Positions 61,177-64,000 of a stretch of DNA of 64,000 nucleotides are shown piece after piece. Position 1 is the first letter of the stretch, and every line of letters begins with the position of its first letter. Source of the DNA: Humitalea rosea. Its GTDB lineage: Bacteria; Pseudomonadota; Alphaproteobacteria; Acetobacterales; Acetobacteraceae. A program made the position numbers and the translations under genes. The notes under the pieces were generated by a model. The model saw only the letters and a program-made list of their open reading frames with translations, was not told the origin of the DNA and ran no database searches. Location: contig NZ_QKYU01000004.1 in assembly GCF_003253705.1 (NCBI RefSeq), positions 177,924-241,923 on the forward strand. Direction: 5' to 3'.

Positions 61177-62331
61177 ATGAGCATCCTTTCCCGACGCGGC
61201 GTGCTGGTCGGCACCGCTGCCGGCCTGGCCGCCCCGCTGATCCGTCCGGCAGCCGCGCAGGCGCGCGAGTTGCAGTTGGCCGGCGCCTCCTATGACCTGC
61301 GGGAGCCCATCCTTCGCGAGTTCATGCGCGTCAGCAATTCGCGCGTGCGGCCCTGGATGAACCCCTCCACCCAGGCGCGCATGGATCGCGTGCGTGCGGC
61401 CGCGGTGGACGTCATCACCACCGACGCGCCCTTCTCCCAATATGGCATCGGCGAGGGGCTGACCCAGCCGATCGACCTCAGCCGGCTGCCCAACTGGTCG
61501 CACCAGCACATGCTATTCCAGGAAGGCCGGGCGACGCCGACCGCACCCATGGGGTTCGGCGCCAATCCCGGCACCACCATGTGGCTGGATGCCGCGAAGT
61601 CCAAGGTCGCCATCTCCCCCGCCTTCTTCCAGATGGATTCCATCGGCTACAACTCCCGCCACATCCAGGCCGAGAACAACGAACTGTCCTGGGGCGAGCT
61701 GTTCAACCCGCGCTGGCGCGGCAAGGTCGCGCTCTATGCCATCGACTGGCTCGGCATGCTCGATGCCGCGATCGGGATGAAGGCGCTCGGCCTGCTCAAC
61801 CCGGCCGATCCGACCAATCTGACCAATTCCGAAGTCGACACCGTCACCGATTTCCTCAAGGAGAAGAAGAAGGAAGGCCATTTCCGCGCCTTCTGGCGCT
61901 CCTATGGCGAACTCGTGAACCTCATGGCCTCCGAGGAGGTCTGGATCGCCGATGCCTGGTGGCCGGTGGTGCTCGAGGTCGCCTCCAAGGGCATCCCCAT
62001 GCGCTACGCGGTGGCGAAGGAAGGCTACCGCGCCTGGTGCAACGGCTACGCGATCTCGGCCGAATGCAAGAATCTCGATCTTGCCTATGAATATCTGAAT
62101 TTCTGGCTCGAAGGCTTCGCGGGCGCCGAACAGGGCAAGATCGGCTATTACTCCACCGCCGACACCTACAAGAAGTACATGGCGCAGGATCTGCAGGACA
62201 GCCTGTACGGCGGCGTCGGCCGTGATGGCGGGTCGTTCGAGGAACGCGCGGCCAGGATCTATGTCTGGAACACGCGGCCGACGAACCTGCCCTACTACAC
62301 CGAGAAGTGGAACGAGTTCCTCGCGTCGTGA
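61177..62331 (+). CDS. ABC transporter receptor, PotD/PotF-like
   Basis: 384 residues. SRRGVLVGTAAGLAAPLIRP AAAQ is a Tat-like signal, then the periplasmic binding fold with STQARMDRVRAAAVDVITTD, SIGYNSRHIQAENNELSWGE, LFNPRWRGKVALYAIDWLGM and SEEVWIADAWWPVVLEVASK. Binds the imported solute. GGAGA 7 nt before ATG. TGA overlaps the hydrolase GTG. Confidence 0.88.
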   Translation: MSILSRRGVLVGTAAGLAAPLIRPAAAQARELQLAGASYDLREPILREFMRVSNSRVRPWMNPSTQARMDRVRAAAVDVITTDAPFSQYGIGEGLTQPIDLSRLPNWSHQHMLFQEGRATPTAPMGFGANPGTTMWLDAAKSKVAISPAFFQMDSIGYNSRHIQAENNELSWGELFNPRWRGKVALYAIDWLGMLDAAIGMKALGLLNPADPTNLTNSEVDTVTDFLKEKKKEGHFRAFWRSYGELVNLMASEEVWIADAWWPVVLEVASKGIPMRYAVAKEGYRAWCNGYAISAECKNLDLAYEYLNFWLEGFAGAEQGKIGYYSTADTYKKYMAQDLQDSLYGGVGRDGGSFEERAARIYVWNTRPTNLPYYTEKWNEFLAS

Positions 62332-62993
62332 TCGAGCAAGCCCTGACAGCGCGGCAGCTTTATGCCGCGCTGAAAGCAGCACCCACCCGCCGCCGCTTCG
62401 GCTTCGGCCGGCGCGCGGCGCTGGTGAACATCGACGTGCAATGCGCCTATACCCAGCCCGAGACCTATGTGACGGCGTATGAGACCGATCCCCACCAGAT
62501 CGCGCATATGAACGCCCTGGCCATGGCGTTCCGCGCGCGGTCCTGGCCGGTGGTCTGGACCTATGTCGCCTACCTGCCCTCGGGCGAGGATTGCGGCATC
62601 TGGGGCACGCGCAGCGACACGCCGGACAGTTTGCAGAACATCAAGGAAGGCTCGCCGCGCGGCATGCTCGATCCGCGCGTGGTTCGCGCGGAGAGCGACA
62701 TCCTCATCAACAAGCGCATGGCCTCGGCCTTCTTCGAGACCAATGTTCGTTCGCTGCTCACCTTCCACCAGATCGACACGGTGGTGGTGACGGGCGGCTC
62801 CACCTCCGGCTGCGTGCGCGCGACGGTGGTGGATGGGCTGTCCTGCGGCTACCGGATGATCGTGCCGGAGGAATGCGTCGCCGACCGGCACGAGAGCCCG
62901 CATTTCGCCAACCTCTACGACATGGCCGTCAAATACGCCGATGTGCTGCCGGTCGCCGAGGTATTGGACGCCATCCCCCAAATGGAAGGATGA
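62328..62993 (+). CDS. Isochorismatase-fold amidohydrolase, N-carbamoylsarcosine-amidase-like
   Basis: 221 residues from GTG 62328. The catalytic triad is visible: Asp36 in ALVNIDVQCAYT, Lys129 in ILINKRMASAFFET and Cys162 in GGSTSGCVRATVVDGLS. STSGCVRA is nearer to N-carbamoylsarcosine or maleamate amidohydrolases than to RutB (TNVCVE). By position it may replace RutB and hydrolyse a ureido acid. GTGA overlap with the receptor gene. A GTG 7 codons upstream is also in frame. Confidence 0.85.
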   Translation: MIEQALTARQLYAALKAAPTRRRFGFGRRAALVNIDVQCAYTQPETYVTAYETDPHQIAHMNALAMAFRARSWPVVWTYVAYLPSGEDCGIWGTRSDTPDSLQNIKEGSPRGMLDPRVVRAESDILINKRMASAFFETNVRSLLTFHQIDTVVVTGGSTSGCVRATVVDGLSCGYRMIVPEECVADRHESPHFANLYDMAVKYADVLPVAEVLDAIPQMEG

Positions 62994-63000
62994 TCCCGCG

Positions 63001-63909
63001 ATGCTGAGCGAACCCGGCCATTACGACTACATGCCCTGGCGCCGGCGCCCGCGCCTTGCCTGGCCCGGGGGGGCGCGCGTGGCCTTCTGGCTTGCCCCGA
63101 ACATCGAGCATTACGAGCTGACCCCGCCGCCCAACCCACGCCGCGCGCCCTGGCCACGGCCGGCCCCGGATGTGCTGAATTATTCCTGGCGCGACTACGG
63201 CAACCGCGCCGGCTTCTGGCGCATGGCCGATGTCATGGCACGCCACGGGGTGCGCGGCAGCGTCTCGCTGAACGTCGCGGTCTGCGACCACTACCCCGAG
63301 ATCATCGAGCGCTGCTGCGAACTCGGCTGGGAGTTGTTCAGCCACGGCACCTACAACACGCGCTATTTCTACGACATGTCGGAGGACATGCAGCGCGCCG
63401 TGATCCAGGAGAATCGCGAGGTCATCCTGCGCGCCAGCGGCCAGAGCCTCGACGGCTGGCTGACCCCCGCGATCTCCAATGACGAGACCACGCAGCATGT
63501 GCTGGCCGAGGAAGGCATCCTCTACACCCTCGACATGACGCATGACGACCAGCCGACGCCGGTGAATACCCGCACGGGCAGCCTCGTCAGCATCCCCTAT
63601 TCGCTGGAGGTGAACGACGTGCCGCTGTTCAACCTGCGCAACACGCCGCCCGATCGCTACGCCGCCATCTGCAAGGCGCAGTTCGACCAGCTTTACGAGG
63701 AAGGGGCCGAGAGCGGCACGGTCATGTGCATGCCGCTGCACCCCTACCTCACCGGCCAGCCGCATCGCATCGCCGCACTGGACGAGGTGCTGCGCCACGT
63801 CACCTCCCACGACAAGGTCTGGCTGGCGACGGGGCGCGAGATCGCCGCCTGGTACAAGGACCACCATCTGGCCGAGGCGCGGGCCTGGATCGCGGCGGGC
63901 ACGCCATGA
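63001..63909 (+). CDS. Polysaccharide-deacetylase-fold protein, PuuE allantoinase-like
   Basis: 302 residues. Pieces that align with Pseudomonas PuuE (allantoinase): LAWPGGARVAFWLAPNIEHY, WRDYGNRAGFWRMADVMARH, ELFSHGTYNTRYFYDMSED, IPYSLEVNDVP, LYEEGAESGTVMCMPLHPYL TG and TSHDKVWLATGREIAAWYKD. The HxxxH metal pair of true deacetylases is incomplete (SHGTYNTR), as in PuuE. Likely opens a ureide ring. 7 nt after the amidohydrolase. Confidence 0.85.
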   Translation: MLSEPGHYDYMPWRRRPRLAWPGGARVAFWLAPNIEHYELTPPPNPRRAPWPRPAPDVLNYSWRDYGNRAGFWRMADVMARHGVRGSVSLNVAVCDHYPEIIERCCELGWELFSHGTYNTRYFYDMSEDMQRAVIQENREVILRASGQSLDGWLTPAISNDETTQHVLAEEGILYTLDMTHDDQPTPVNTRTGSLVSIPYSLEVNDVPLFNLRNTPPDRYAAICKAQFDQLYEEGAESGTVMCMPLHPYLTGQPHRIAALDEVLRHVTSHDKVWLATGREIAAWYKDHHLAEARAWIAAGTP

Positions 63910-64000
63910 GATACCGTCACGCTGAGCAAGCGCTTTTTGTGTGGTCCGCAGGCGCGGTCGGCTGCGTTGTGTTGGGACTACGCCGCCCGCGCCTGCTCTG
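63906..64000 (+). CDS. Start of a further gene, cut by the window
   Basis: ATG 63906 overlaps the PuuE-like stop (ATGA), and the frame MRYRHAEQALFVWSAGAVGC remains open to the edge through VVLGLRRPRLL. Only 31 residues are seen. The hydrophobic run FVWSAGAVGCVVLGL could be a membrane segment. Base composition is a little less GC-rich than its neighbours. Could be spurious; only the overlap speaks for it. Confidence 0.35.
   Translation, partial: MRYRHAEQALFVWSAGAVGCVVLGLRRPRLL

Overview
The window is high-GC DNA (roughly 70 % G+C by eye) with dense, mostly uninterrupted genes, frequent GTG and a few TTG starts, and many ATGA/GTGA stop-start overlaps. Gene content (GapR/DUF2312, class Ia NrdAB with NrdR-like boxes, an ELM1-family gene, Lhr-type ligase-associated helicase with PdeM, many solute-binding proteins including a TAXI TRAP system) points to an alphaproteobacterium. 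An Acetobacteraceae (Roseomonas-like) chromosome is my best guess from overall feel; no rRNA marker is present to prove it. The region reads as ordinary chromosome, not a phage or plasmid. The only mobile-element trace is a decayed IS701-type transposase fragment (about 49577-49911), plus one intact small gene whose N-terminal domain is transposase-derived (42930-43526).

Layout. 1-4589 (minus): oligoendopeptidase F, ABC1 kinase, ketopantoate-reductase-like protein and a cut-off solute-binding protein. 4677-9969: acyl-CoA synthetase, PNPOx-fold protein, GapR, and a divergent TetR / membrane-FAD oxidoreductase pair sharing a 7-bp-arm inverted repeat. 10061-12425: M20 carbamoylase-type hydrolase, class II aldolase, small basic protein. 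12518-18279 (plus): five genes each overlapping the next by 4 nt: ligase-associated helicase, PdeM nuclease, photolyase, metallophosphatase, GNAT. 18280-22804 (minus): small conserved protein, SCO1, NrdB, NrdA. 23085-28743: methyltransferase, PNPOx-like protein, DUF2934, an outer-membrane protein coupled to ZnuA under a probable Zur site, class III aminotransferase, small membrane protein. 28816-36839 (minus, with one plus gene): pyrE leading a peptide-type ABC importer without ATPases, an ELM1 protein, and pyrK-pyrD-M20 hydrolase. 36975-42919: Pro-rich secreted protein, old yellow enzyme with divergent ArsR regulator, large GT-C-like membrane protein, tRNA-Gln(CUG), Ppx/GppA, RlmE. 43731-49404 (plus): guaB, HAD, RsmB-type methyltransferase, GNAT, guaA. 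50090-57071: membrane protein, NHL propeller + YeiH exporter (minus), TAXI-TRAP receptor and permease, AapJ-like binding protein.

The most distinctive block is 57266 to the right edge: a RutA-type flavin monooxygenase, a complete spermidine/putrescine-type ABC importer, an isochorismatase/N-carbamoylsarcosine-amidase-like hydrolase and a PuuE-like (allantoinase-type) deacetylase, all on one strand with gaps of 34 nt or less. None of rutC, D, E, F or G is in the window. It looks like an import-and-ring-opening pathway for a pyrimidine- or ureide-like compound assembled differently from the E. coli rut operon. The substrate is inference. Starts given below were chosen from ribosome-binding sites, stop-start overlaps and family length; where these disagree it is stated.
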